NCBI GenBank assembly: GCA_018679295.1
Contig: JAHHLP010000521.1
Location: forward strand, 1-8,147
Direction: 5' to 3'
DNA length: 8,147 bases
Origin: Rhodothermia bacterium
Lineage (GTDB): Bacteria > Bacteroidota > Rhodothermia > Rhodothermales > JABDKH01
In this document: positions 1 through 6,223 of the stretch, piece by piece
Numbering within the stretch: the stretch's first letter is position 1
Layout of the letters: every line of letters begins with the position of its first letter
Position numbers and translations under genes: made by a program
The notes under the pieces: model-generated
Told to the model about the DNA's origin: nothing
Database searches by the model: none
Seen by the model: the letters and a program-made list of their open reading frames with translations, nothing else

Positions 1-81
1 GGGTTGCAGGATCACGACGATGCGGTTTGGTACCGCAACATCCGGATCAAAAGACTCCCGGACACCTGGTCGCGCCCTTAG
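1..81 (+). CDS. C-terminal end of a DUF1080 / 3-keto-disaccharide hydrolase family protein (partial)
   Basis: Frame 1 is open from the first base to a TAG at 79-81 and encodes 26 residues, including GLQDHDDAVWYRNIRIKRLP. A terminal 'GLQDH...V.(F/Y)RNIRI..L' strand is the characteristic last beta strand of the DUF1080 fold (Pfam 3keto-disac_hyd), a concanavalin-like sandwich found in enzymes that cleave 3-keto glycosides and in many secreted sugar-binding proteins. The 5' part lies outside the window, so signal peptide, active site and any fused domains cannot be seen. The gene converges on the gluconolactonase-like gene, with only 32 bases between the two stop codons. A hydrolase for 3-keto sugars fits the GMC dehydrogenase module further right. 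Family assignment is strong despite the short stretch; function in this organism is inferred. Confidence 0.8.
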   Translation, partial: GLQDHDDAVWYRNIRIKRLPDTWSRP

Positions 82-114
82 CGACTCTGCGGCCGGAAGT
101 AGTTACGGCGCGAC
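69..114. repeat. Inverted repeat bridging two convergent stop codons
   Basis: GTCGCGCC (69-76) is the exact reverse complement of GGCGCGAC (107-114), giving an 8-bp perfect GC-rich stem with a 30-base loop. The loop contains the stop of the DUF1080 gene (79-81), and the right arm touches the stop of the gluconolactonase-like gene (114-116). The position suggests a shared transcript-end structure. The loop is long and no T-tract follows on either strand, so it is not a classical intrinsic terminator. It may be chance. Confidence 0.25.
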
Positions 115-1181
115 TAGGCATCCGTAATCAGAGAAACCCTTAGTAGGTACTCCTGCGCCGTGATATACAGTGCTGATCCGGCTTCTCCGAATGCACAGTT
201 GGCGGAAGGCACCCTGAGTCTGATCGTGCCGAGGTGAACACCGGAGGGATCGAACACAAGAACCCCACCGGGTCCGGTCGCGAAGATGTTGCCCGAATCG
301 TCGACCTTCAAGCCGTCGGGAAGGCCGGGCCGATCCTTCGTCAATTCCGTGGCATCGAAGAATAGTCGCTCCCCGCCGACCGAACCGTCGGGAGTCATGT
401 CATACGCCATCCAGATTGCCCGTCCCGGATCTGAGTTTGCCACGTAGAGCGTGCCCTCGTCTGGAGAGAGGGCTATGCCGTTGGGACGGGCGAGTTGATC
501 CGTCAAGAGTGAGAGCGCACCGTCCGAAGAAAACCTGAAGACTCCATGGAAGCCCAACTCGGTCTTTGACGAGTCCTCAAGGCCGTAGGGGGGATCCGTG
601 AAGTAGATGTCGCCACTGCTCGCATAGACTCCGTCGTTGGGGCTGTTGAATCGGCGACCATAATGATGGGATACGATGGTCTCGAACTCGGGTGCGGGCT
701 GACTGGGCGGTGCAACGAGTCGAGCCACCCGGCGATCTCCGTGCTGAAAAAGGACGAGTCGTCCATCGGCGTCGCGTGTCAGTCCGTTGGAGCCCTCGCG
801 CGCTCCGGTCGCGAATCCGGTGTTTCCGGACGGATGGAGCCAAGGCTCCAAACCACCTTGCCTACTCCACCGATACACCGTGTTTTCAGGAACGTCGGAG
901 AATAGCAGGTAGTCGCCTTCGCCGATCCAAAGAGGCCCCTCCGCCCACGTGAATCCTTCGGCGAGTATTTCCACTTCCGTGTCGGGGGCGACGATTGAAT
1001 TGAAGCGGGGGTCGAGAGCTTCCAGCCAGCCCACCGGTTCCTCTTCAACGCCTTCGTGTTGGTCCGCGTCGGGTGCACCTGACTTTATGCATCCGACCAC
1101 GATGAGTAGAAGTACCGGAAGCAAGCGCGGTGAAAACTGCGGACGACGATCGACGATTTGGCGCGAGTGTTCGGAAGACAT
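114..1181 (-). CDS. SMP-30/gluconolactonase-like beta-propeller lipoprotein
   Basis: A 355-residue protein of the SMP-30/gluconolactonase/LRE family, calcium-type metal-dependent six-bladed propellers that open sugar lactones or related esters. Residues about 18-31 form a hydrophobic segment ending in a lipobox (V28-V29-G30 before Cys31), so the mature protein is probably a membrane lipoprotein facing the periplasm. Family landmarks in order are WAEGPLW (Glu81, candidate metal ligand), FNSPNDGVY (Asn182), RPNGIALSPDE (Asn234) and GLPDGLKVD (Asp289), which match the expected metal and catalytic residues. The start is well supported: AAGGA stands five bases before the ATG. It is the last gene of a minus-strand operon, 52 bases after the cytochrome c gene. 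The context suggests it handles a lactone or keto-sugar product of the adjacent dehydrogenase. The true substrate is unknown and need not be gluconolactone. Confidence 0.88.
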   Translation of the reverse strand: MSSEHSRQIVDRRPQFSPRLLPVLLLIVVGCIKSGAPDADQHEGVEEEPVGWLEALDPRFNSIVAPDTEVEILAEGFTWAEGPLWIGEGDYLLFSDVPENTVYRWSRQGGLEPWLHPSGNTGFATGAREGSNGLTRDADGRLVLFQHGDRRVARLVAPPSQPAPEFETIVSHHYGRRFNSPNDGVYASSGDIYFTDPPYGLEDSSKTELGFHGVFRFSSDGALSLLTDQLARPNGIALSPDEGTLYVANSDPGRAIWMAYDMTPDGSVGGERLFFDATELTKDRPGLPDGLKVDDSGNIFATGPGGVLVFDPSGVHLGTIRLRVPSANCAFGEAGSALYITAQEYLLRVSLITDA

Positions 1182-1233
1182 GAGTGTCCTTCTTGTGTGA
1201 GGTCCGGAATACTCTCAGCCGGTCAATACGGTC

Positions 1234-1707
1234 CTACTCGAGTGGGCCGTACGCTTCAATCAGCTCGGAAGGCGTCCACGGCTTGCCGCGTTCGGCGAGA
1301 AGCGCTCTGAGTCGCGTGACGCTGGAGTCCGGGACGGCGGCTGCTTCGTTACCCCAACTGGATCTTACGAAGGTGAGGACTGCGGCAATCTCCTTGTCCG
1401 TAAGTGTGGGTCCCCACGCGGGCATGACCCCGTTATACATAGTGCCCTGAACCTCAAGCTCACCCATCAAGCCGTGAAGCAAGATGCTGATAAGCCTGTC
1501 CGGTTCACCGAGTACCCATTTGGTGCCCACCAGCGGCGGAAATACACCGGGAATGCCCGCACCGCTGTTTTGATGGCAAGATGCACATCGATTCTCATAG
1601 ACGGCTTGCCCATCGCTGCCCGACATCTCCGGCGATAGGGAGAAGAGCCCGAGGACGAACCCGAGTACGAGGCCGGGCAACAGTACGAAGGCCGCAAAGA
1701 AACGCAT
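1234..1707 (-). CDS. Small monohaem cytochrome c, probable electron acceptor of the dehydrogenase
   Basis: A 157-residue class I cytochrome c. An N-terminal hydrophobic segment (residues about 3-24) acts as signal peptide or uncleaved membrane anchor; no clear AxA cleavage site is evident. The haem attachment motif CASCH is at residues 41-45, followed by the usual 'G.GIPGVFPPL.G' stretch. The distal ligand is probably Met95 in GVMPAWG, and TLTDKEIAAVLTFVRSSWG is the family's C-terminal helix. About 45 extra residues follow the haem domain, ending WTPSELIEAYGPLE. ATG at 1707 is preferred; a GTG directly before it (1710) would add one residue, and no strong Shine-Dalgarno decides between them. 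It lies between the Gfo/Idh and lactonase-like genes. Periplasmic GMC dehydrogenases of the LacA type pass electrons to such cytochromes, so this is the likely acceptor for the flavoprotein encoded on the opposite strand. Confidence 0.92.
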   Translation of the reverse strand: MRFFAAFVLLPGLVLGFVLGLFSLSPEMSGSDGQAVYENRCASCHQNSGAGIPGVFPPLVGTKWVLGEPDRLISILLHGLMGELEVQGTMYNGVMPAWGPTLTDKEIAAVLTFVRSSWGNEAAAVPDSSVTRLRALLAERGKPWTPSELIEAYGPLE

Positions 1708-1775
1708 CACTGGTCGTGCACAATCGAGTCATTTTCCTGAAGCTGTTGCACCGTACGCCGGTGCCGGACTCCGGT

Positions 1776-3017
1776 TCAGCGGGGCTTCCACTTTCCACGC
1801 GCGACAGCAGGAACGAAGGCGTCTATTTCGTCTACGGGCCACTTGACCGCCCGATCCTGCTCCGCACTCATGTAGGCGGCCATAAGCTGCTCTACGACGG
1901 CTACGCCGTCCCTGAAATTGTAGTCGGGCTGCCGGCGGTCGGCGAAGCACTGGCTGAAGTATCGGTTCTCGCCCTCGTACCCATATGCTGCTGCCTCGTT
2001 GCCGACTATCGGCATCAGTCCTTGCTCCGCGTTCTGTTTCTCGACAAGATCCTCACCCTCTTCTCCGGTAATTTCCCGACTGAGGAAGACCTTTACTCCT
2101 GAGTCAAGGGTGTTGTATGACATGCTGTATTCTGGCCCAAGGAGTTCCGCGCTCAATCGAAGACCGGCACCCACAAAGCTCCACGATGTTGTCGTCTCGG
2201 CGATAATCGTGTTGCCTTTTGCGTCCTCGTATTCCAGCGTCGACCGTGCAAAGTCCTCAGATGGACGCGCCTTGTAGTCTACCGCATTTCCCCAACGGGT
2301 TCGGAGCCGTTCCGCGTATTCGGGCCGCGACCATTTAAGACTTGCGATCTGCGCGCTGACTTTCTTCAGGCGAAGTGAATCTCGCTCAGCGCCGGGAGGC
2401 GTCAGCAGGAAGCGCGCCACCTCGACGCTGTGGCACATCATGTCGTTGAGGACTCCGCCGCCCTGGAGCTCGCCTTGCCAAAACCACGGGTTGTGAGGGC
2501 CGCTGTGCTCTTCGGCCGCACGCGCGAGGTACGGAGGGCCGGCTATCGGCACGCCTCTTCTCCAGATTATTTCGTGACTCCGCAACAAGCCCGGCGTGAA
2601 CAACTGATCCTCCAGGTAGCCGTGAAGCAGGCCGGCCTTCTCAGCAAGCTGCAGCATCTGCTTCGCCTCCGCCACGTTCCTGCCGAGGGGTTTCTCGCAC
2701 GCCACTCCAATCAATTCGCCTCTACCGGAGGTGACCGTATCGACGATCTCCTCCATGTTCTCGATGCGTGTGTGATTCGGGCCGCAAATCCAGATGGCGT
2801 CTATGGATGGGTCGGCGGCCATCTCGGCTATTGACGAGAACGCCCTGGCTTCTCCCACGCGGAGTTCTCTCGCCAACGCTGCCGCCGATTCAGCATTCTC
2901 TCGTGTCGGACTCCAGACGCCTCGCACGTCGGAGGTTCTGACTGCCTGCCATGAGTTGATATGAAATCGTGTGATAAATCCGCTTCCAACGAAGCCGACA
3001 CCGATACGATTAGTCAT
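1776..3017 (-). CDS. Gfo/Idh/MocA family NAD(P)-dependent oxidoreductase
   Basis: A 413-residue protein with the two-domain Gfo/Idh/MocA layout. The N-terminal Rossmann fold begins IGVGFVGSGFITRFH, with a GxGxx(T) dinucleotide loop at residues 11-16. The EKP motif is at 108-110 (ACEKPLGRN), where Lys109 is the expected catalytic or cofactor-contacting lysine. In the second domain, GGGVLNDMMCHSVEVARF supplies the family's Asp...His pair (Asp192, His196). Length is within the usual range for the family. No signal peptide is visible, so it is predicted to be cytoplasmic, unlike its operon partners. It is the first gene of the minus-strand operon, 68 bases before the cytochrome gene. There is no Shine-Dalgarno before the ATG, only an A-rich stretch (AACCAAA). 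Members oxidise or reduce sugar hydroxyl/keto groups or act on keto-sugars by redox-assisted chemistry. A role in interconverting 3-keto and normal sugars is inferred from context. Confidence 0.9.
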   Translation of the reverse strand: MTNRIGVGFVGSGFITRFHINSWQAVRTSDVRGVWSPTRENAESAAALARELRVGEARAFSSIAEMAADPSIDAIWICGPNHTRIENMEEIVDTVTSGRGELIGVACEKPLGRNVAEAKQMLQLAEKAGLLHGYLEDQLFTPGLLRSHEIIWRRGVPIAGPPYLARAAEEHSGPHNPWFWQGELQGGGVLNDMMCHSVEVARFLLTPPGAERDSLRLKKVSAQIASLKWSRPEYAERLRTRWGNAVDYKARPSEDFARSTLEYEDAKGNTIIAETTTSWSFVGAGLRLSAELLGPEYSMSYNTLDSGVKVFLSREITGEEGEDLVEKQNAEQGLMPIVGNEAAAYGYEGENRYFSQCFADRRQPDYNFRDGVAVVEQLMAAYMSAEQDRAVKWPVDEIDAFVPAVARGKWKPR

Positions 3018-3194
3018 TTTGGTTCGATTGAAATGTTTTTGCGCTTAATCAGTACGAAGTTAAGTGGTCTGAGAAAGCCGCGCGCGGTCGCGGCTCGGCC
3101 GGAGGAAAACCGCACAATCGCTCACAGCCACCGATTGCCTGCTGATCGCGGACTTATGCCGCGGACGTGATACAGGGGGGCCGGTAAGGGGGCC
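3018..3194. promoter_or_regulatory. Divergent control region between the Gfo/Idh operon and the GMC pair
   Basis: This 177-base gap separates the start codons of two divergent transcription units and must hold both promoters. An AT-rich part (3018-3070) lies next to the Gfo/Idh gene. A GC-rich inverted repeat, AGCCGCG (3076-3082) and CGCGGCT (3089-3095) with a six-base spacer, could be an operator. Two direct GCGGAC copies sit at 3148-3153 and 3161-3166. G-runs at 3175-3180 and 3188-3192 precede the GMC start, and AAGG (3186-3189) stands five bases before ATG 3195. I found no convincing -35/-10 pair on either strand. If the GMC gene really starts at 3285, the leader is 90 bases longer. Confidence 0.5.
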
Positions 3195-4997
3195 ATGACG
3201 CATGTCTTGCAACTGCAATGGGACCCGCCTACCTTTTCAGTGCAGAATCAGAGGCGGTCCGTCAATCTATTTCATTCTCTTCTGATGTCGGTGAAGAATG
3301 TATACGTGTCGCAGGGTGCCCCGGAGTACGATGCTATCGTTGTAGGCTCAGGCATTTCCGGCGGCTTTGCCGCCAAGGAACTGTGTGAGAAAGGGCTGAA
3401 GACGATCGTACTTGAGAGGGGCCGAGACGTTGTTCACGGAGAGGACTACATCACCGAGCACAAGCCGAAATGGGAATTCGAGTTTCGGGGAAGAGGGGAT
3501 CGCAAGCTGCTAGAGGAGGAGTACCCGGTTCAGAGCCGGTCCAGCCCCGTCAATGAGTCTAACCTACACTGGTTCGTAAAGGACACCGAGCATCCGTACA
3601 TCGAGGTCAACCCCTTCACGTGGGTAAGAGGATATCACGTTGGTGGCCGTTCAATCATGTGGGGGCGACACTGCTACCGGTTGAGCGATCTCGATCTTGA
3701 AGCGAATCTGCGAGAGGGCGTCGCGGTCGACTGGCCTATCCGCTATGGTGACCTCCAGCCGTGGTATGACTACGTGGACGACTGGGTTGGGATCAACGGC
3801 GAGGCGCTGGGCCTAGCGCACCTGCCCGACTCGCAGTTCCTCCCTCCGTTTCCGCTTAATAGTGGAGAGCAGGTTCTTCGAGAAGCTGTTCGGAAGTCGT
3901 TCCCCGAAAGGTATGTCACGATCGGGCGGACCGCCATTCTGACCCAGCCGCATCGGGGAAGAGCAGCCTGTCACTATTGTGGCCCATGCTCGCGTGGCTG
4001 CTCGGCCGGCGCCTACTTCAGCAGTCAAAGCAGTACGCTGCCTGCTGCTCGCGCAACCGGAAATATGACGCTCCGTCCCAACAGCGTGGTGCATTCAATT
4101 ATTTATGATCCGGAGTCGGGCCGAGCAGCGGGTGTGCGCGTTGTCGATGCAGTTACAATGGAGCAGCTTGAGTTTCGAGCGAAGGTGATCTTCCTGTGTG
4201 CGTCTACGCTCGGGTCGACGCAGATCTTGCTCAACTCGACGTCCACGGCCTTTCCAGACGGCCTGGCGAACTCGAGCGGAACGTTGGGGCACTACCTGAT
4301 GGACCATCATTTCGAGGTGGGTGCCTCAGGTGACTTGCCCGGCTTGGAAGATGTCTACTATCGAGGGAATCGACCGACCGGTATCTACATTCCGCGTTTT
4401 CGCAATCTTGGTGACCGCGCTACGCGCCGGTCCGACTTCCTGCGTGGCTACGGATATCAAGGAGACGCGCGCCGAGAGGGCTGGGGTCGGCCGACAACGG
4501 GATTTGGGGTGGCGCTCAAGGAGCAGCTTCGAGACCCTGGGCAGTGGCGTGTCAGCATCAACGCTTTCGGTGAAATGCTGCCGCGTGAGGACAACGTCGT
4601 TGAGTTGGACAGCGAGCGGACCGACAAATGGGGGATTCCGCTCCTGCGCATCGACTGTACGTTCGGCGAGAACGAGATGGCGATGCGGAAGGACATGATG
4701 CAGAGCGCCGTCGACATGCTCGAGGTGGCAGGCTGTTCCAACATCGCGACCTTCGACCGAAACGATATTGCTCCCGGGCTCGGCATCCACGAAATGGGCA
4801 CCGCACGTATGGGTCGCGACCCGAAGACGTCGGTACTCAACGAATGGAACCAGGCGCACGATGTACCGAATCTCTTCGTTACCGACGGATCGTGTATGAC
4901 CTCAGCCGGCTGCCAGAATCCATCATACACCTATATGGCACTTACGGCTCGGGCCGCTGACTACGCGGTTCGTGAACTCAAGCGACTGAACATCTAG
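3195..4997 (+). CDS. GMC-family FAD-dependent dehydrogenase, LacA/glucoside 3-dehydrogenase-like catalytic subunit
   Basis: A 600-residue GMC oxidoreductase of the branch holding gluconate 2-dehydrogenase large subunits and glucoside 3-dehydrogenases. YDAIVVGSGISGGFAAKEL carries the FAD loop GSGISG (residues 51-56), with Glu74 (LERG) for the ribose. Residues 259-269 (CHYCGPCSRGC) give Cys259, 262, 265 and 269 in CX2CX2CX3C spacing. The C-terminal part has GIHEMGTARMG (His532) and CQNPSYTYMALTARAADYAV (Asn575), matching the His/Asn active-site pair of GMC enzymes. The start is uncertain. ATG 3195 has an AAGG five bases upstream, but family members usually begin shortly before the FAD motif, which would fit ATG 3285 (570 residues, no Shine-Dalgarno). 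No clear signal peptide is present. The small-subunit gene follows after 11 bases. The inferred reaction is oxidation of a sugar hydroxyl, probably C3-OH, with electrons going to cytochrome c. Confidence 0.92.
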   Translation: MTHVLQLQWDPPTFSVQNQRRSVNLFHSLLMSVKNVYVSQGAPEYDAIVVGSGISGGFAAKELCEKGLKTIVLERGRDVVHGEDYITEHKPKWEFEFRGRGDRKLLEEEYPVQSRSSPVNESNLHWFVKDTEHPYIEVNPFTWVRGYHVGGRSIMWGRHCYRLSDLDLEANLREGVAVDWPIRYGDLQPWYDYVDDWVGINGEALGLAHLPDSQFLPPFPLNSGEQVLREAVRKSFPERYVTIGRTAILTQPHRGRAACHYCGPCSRGCSAGAYFSSQSSTLPAARATGNMTLRPNSVVHSIIYDPESGRAAGVRVVDAVTMEQLEFRAKVIFLCASTLGSTQILLNSTSTAFPDGLANSSGTLGHYLMDHHFEVGASGDLPGLEDVYYRGNRPTGIYIPRFRNLGDRATRRSDFLRGYGYQGDARREGWGRPTTGFGVALKEQLRDPGQWRVSINAFGEMLPREDNVVELDSERTDKWGIPLLRIDCTFGENEMAMRKDMMQSAVDMLEVAGCSNIATFDRNDIAPGLGIHEMGTARMGRDPKTSVLNEWNQAHDVPNLFVTDGSCMTSAGCQNPSYTYMALTARAADYAVRELKRLNI

Positions 4998-5008
4998 CTC
5001 GAAATGAA

Positions 5009-5599
5009 ATGGAAAGGCGTGAAGCACTCAAGCGGATCGGCGTACTGATGGGTGGCGCGGTTTCGCTCTCAACGGCCAGCGGAATCCTCGGAGGATGCAA
5101 AGTCGGACCGCGAAGTGAACCGTTCGTGCCAAAGACTCTGACGGCGGAGCAGAACGAGCTGGTGACGACCATATCAGAGTTGATCATCCCCGAAACAGAC
5201 ACCGGTGGCGCAAAGGCAGCGCGCGTAAACGAGTTCATCGACAAGATGCTTACGGACTGGGTTGAGGACGACGACAAGCAGCGTTTTTTGTCGGGTCTCG
5301 ACCAGCTTGAGTCGTCGACGATCGCGTCGGAGGGATCCGGGTTCCTCGAACTCGCGGAGACCGACCAGATTCGCATCCTGGAGTCGCTTGAGGCCAAGCG
5401 CGCTCAGTGGCGTGAGGCAGTGGGCGAGGGGACCGCATCCAGAGAAGAGCGGCCCTTCTTCGAGATGATGCGTGAGTTGACCATTGCCGGATACTATACC
5501 TCAGAAATCGGTGCCTCTCAAGAGCTGAAGTACGAGATCATCTTCACGTCGTATGAGGGGGACGTGCCTTATGAGGAGATTGGCAGGGCGTGGTCGTAA
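5009..5599 (+). CDS. Gluconate 2-dehydrogenase subunit 3 family protein (small subunit of the GMC dehydrogenase)
   Basis: A 196-residue protein matching the gluconate 2-dehydrogenase subunit 3 family, the small partner of membrane or periplasmic GMC dehydrogenases (LacC-like). The N-terminus has a twin-arginine signal (Arg3-Arg4 in ERREALKRI), a hydrophobic stretch, and Cys30 after L27-G28-G29, which reads as a lipobox; it may be a Tat-exported lipoprotein. Family landmarks are ELIIPETDTGGAKAARVNEFID (residues 57-78) and FFEMMRELTIAGYYTSEIG (150-168). The start is ATG 5009, 11 bases after the GMC stop, without a strong Shine-Dalgarno, suggesting translational coupling. In this enzyme class the small subunit carries the export signal and takes the folded flavoprotein across the membrane with it. 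That fits here, because the GMC protein lacks its own clear signal. It is the last gene of the plus-strand pair. Confidence 0.88.
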   Translation: MERREALKRIGVLMGGAVSLSTASGILGGCKVGPRSEPFVPKTLTAEQNELVTTISELIIPETDTGGAKAARVNEFIDKMLTDWVEDDDKQRFLSGLDQLESSTIASEGSGFLELAETDQIRILESLEAKRAQWREAVGEGTASREERPFFEMMRELTIAGYYTSEIGASQELKYEIIFTSYEGDVPYEEIGRAWS

Positions 5600-5662
5600 G
5601 TCTCGAGCGATGTTGCCATTCGGCGCCCGTGACTGAGTCGGCAGGATATACTCTCTGGTAGC

Positions 5663-6079
5663 TCAATCGCCGCAGACCGTGACGACGATCGTTCTCTTCC
5701 TCGCCTTCACGTCGCATTCGAGGAAGAAGATCTGCTGCCAGGTGCCAAGGATCGGTGTGCTGTCGGCCACGGGCAGCGTGACTGACGGGCCCATCCAGGT
5801 TGCCTGAAGGTGTGAGTGCGCGTTTCCATCGTGCCACGCCTGTTCGTGTCCGTAGTGACGACCAGGGGGTATGAGCTTGTCCAGAATCTCTGGAAGGTCC
5901 CTCTTTAGTCCGGGCTCAAACTCGATCGTCCCAACCGTTCCCGTACTCCCGACAACAGATATGTTGACTGTACCGGTGGTTACCCCTGACGACCCGACGA
6001 CTTCGTCGACAGCACTTGTCAAATCGGACATGTCTCCGTGGCCGGTCGAATCGATTGAGAGCTTCGCTTGATACACCAT
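5663..6079 (-). CDS. yjbQ: YjbQ/UPF0047 family protein (secondary thiamine-phosphate synthase-like)
   Basis: A 138-residue protein of the YjbQ (UPF0047) family, a small single-domain fold. E. coli YjbQ has been described as having weak thiamine-phosphate synthase activity; the physiological role is unclear. The C-terminal half has the family signature: GHEQAWHDGNAHSHLQATWM (residues 78-97), then GPSVTLPV and LGTWQQIFFLECD (111-123), with histidines 79, 83, 88 and 90. In the N-terminal half, the HT(S/T)A motif of E. coli YjbQ is replaced by GSTGTVGTIEFEPG (44-57). ATG 6079 is chosen because it gives the family-typical length and begins VYQAKLSID, like the E. coli MWYQKTLTL start. ATG 6109 and TTG 6118 are in frame upstream without better ribosome sites. 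It converges on the dehydrogenase small-subunit gene and diverges from the M16 peptidase gene. No thiamine gene is nearby. Confidence 0.88.
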   Translation of the reverse strand: MVYQAKLSIDSTGHGDMSDLTSAVDEVVGSSGVTTGTVNISVVGSTGTVGTIEFEPGLKRDLPEILDKLIPPGRHYGHEQAWHDGNAHSHLQATWMGPSVTLPVADSTPILGTWQQIFFLECDVKARKRTIVVTVCGD

Positions 6080-6109
6080 TCTTGTGTCTCGTCGTGTCTT
6101 TGTTGTCAT

Positions 6110-6223
6110 TGTTGGCAATCACGGCTTGCGAATCCATTTACAGTGGCAACCCACCGGACTCCAACGCGTGAAAGCTTTGCTCGTCTAACGTTCAATTTAT
6201 GATTACGTGGAGTTGTGCAACCG
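6110..6223. promoter_or_regulatory. Divergent promoter region between the YjbQ gene and the M16 peptidase gene
   Basis: Both genes point away from this gap, so it should hold two promoters. For the minus-strand gene a weak sigma-70-like pair is TTGGAG (complement of 6159-6164) and TGTAAA (complement of 6137-6142), 16 bases apart. For the plus-strand gene TATGAT (6198-6203) resembles a -10 box, with TTTGCT (6176-6181) 16 bases upstream; this would leave a leader of only about 15 bases. GGAG at 6209-6212 is a possible ribosome site for ATG 6224. The boxes are weak matches judged by eye. Confidence 0.3.

Noticed and set aside
1581..2102. 173-codon plus-strand open frame
   Set aside because: It runs opposite the cytochrome c N-terminus and the Gfo/Idh C-terminus, crossing the gap between them. 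It has no ribosome site and its translation is low-complexity and arginine-rich, as expected from an antisense frame.
2430..2834. 134-codon plus-strand open frame
   Set aside because: Fully antisense to the catalytic region of the Gfo/Idh gene, which holds the EKP and Asp...His motifs. No protein-family resemblance.
3252..3293. Possible Tat signal in the N-terminal extension of the GMC protein (QRRSVNLFHSLLMSV)
   Set aside because: The stretch after the two arginines is short, only weakly hydrophobic and lacks a cleavage site. The extension itself may not be translated. The small subunit carries a better signal.
4326..4930. Two overlapping minus-strand open frames of 157-177 codons
   Set aside because: They are antisense to the C-terminal half of the GMC gene, whose plus-strand frame carries the family's conserved His and Asn motifs. 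Neither shows a domain of its own.
5600..5662. Possible bidirectional terminator between the dehydrogenase small-subunit gene and the YjbQ gene
   Set aside because: Only very short complementary stretches (such as GACT...AGTC and TGCC...GGCA) are present, with no stable stem and no T-tract.
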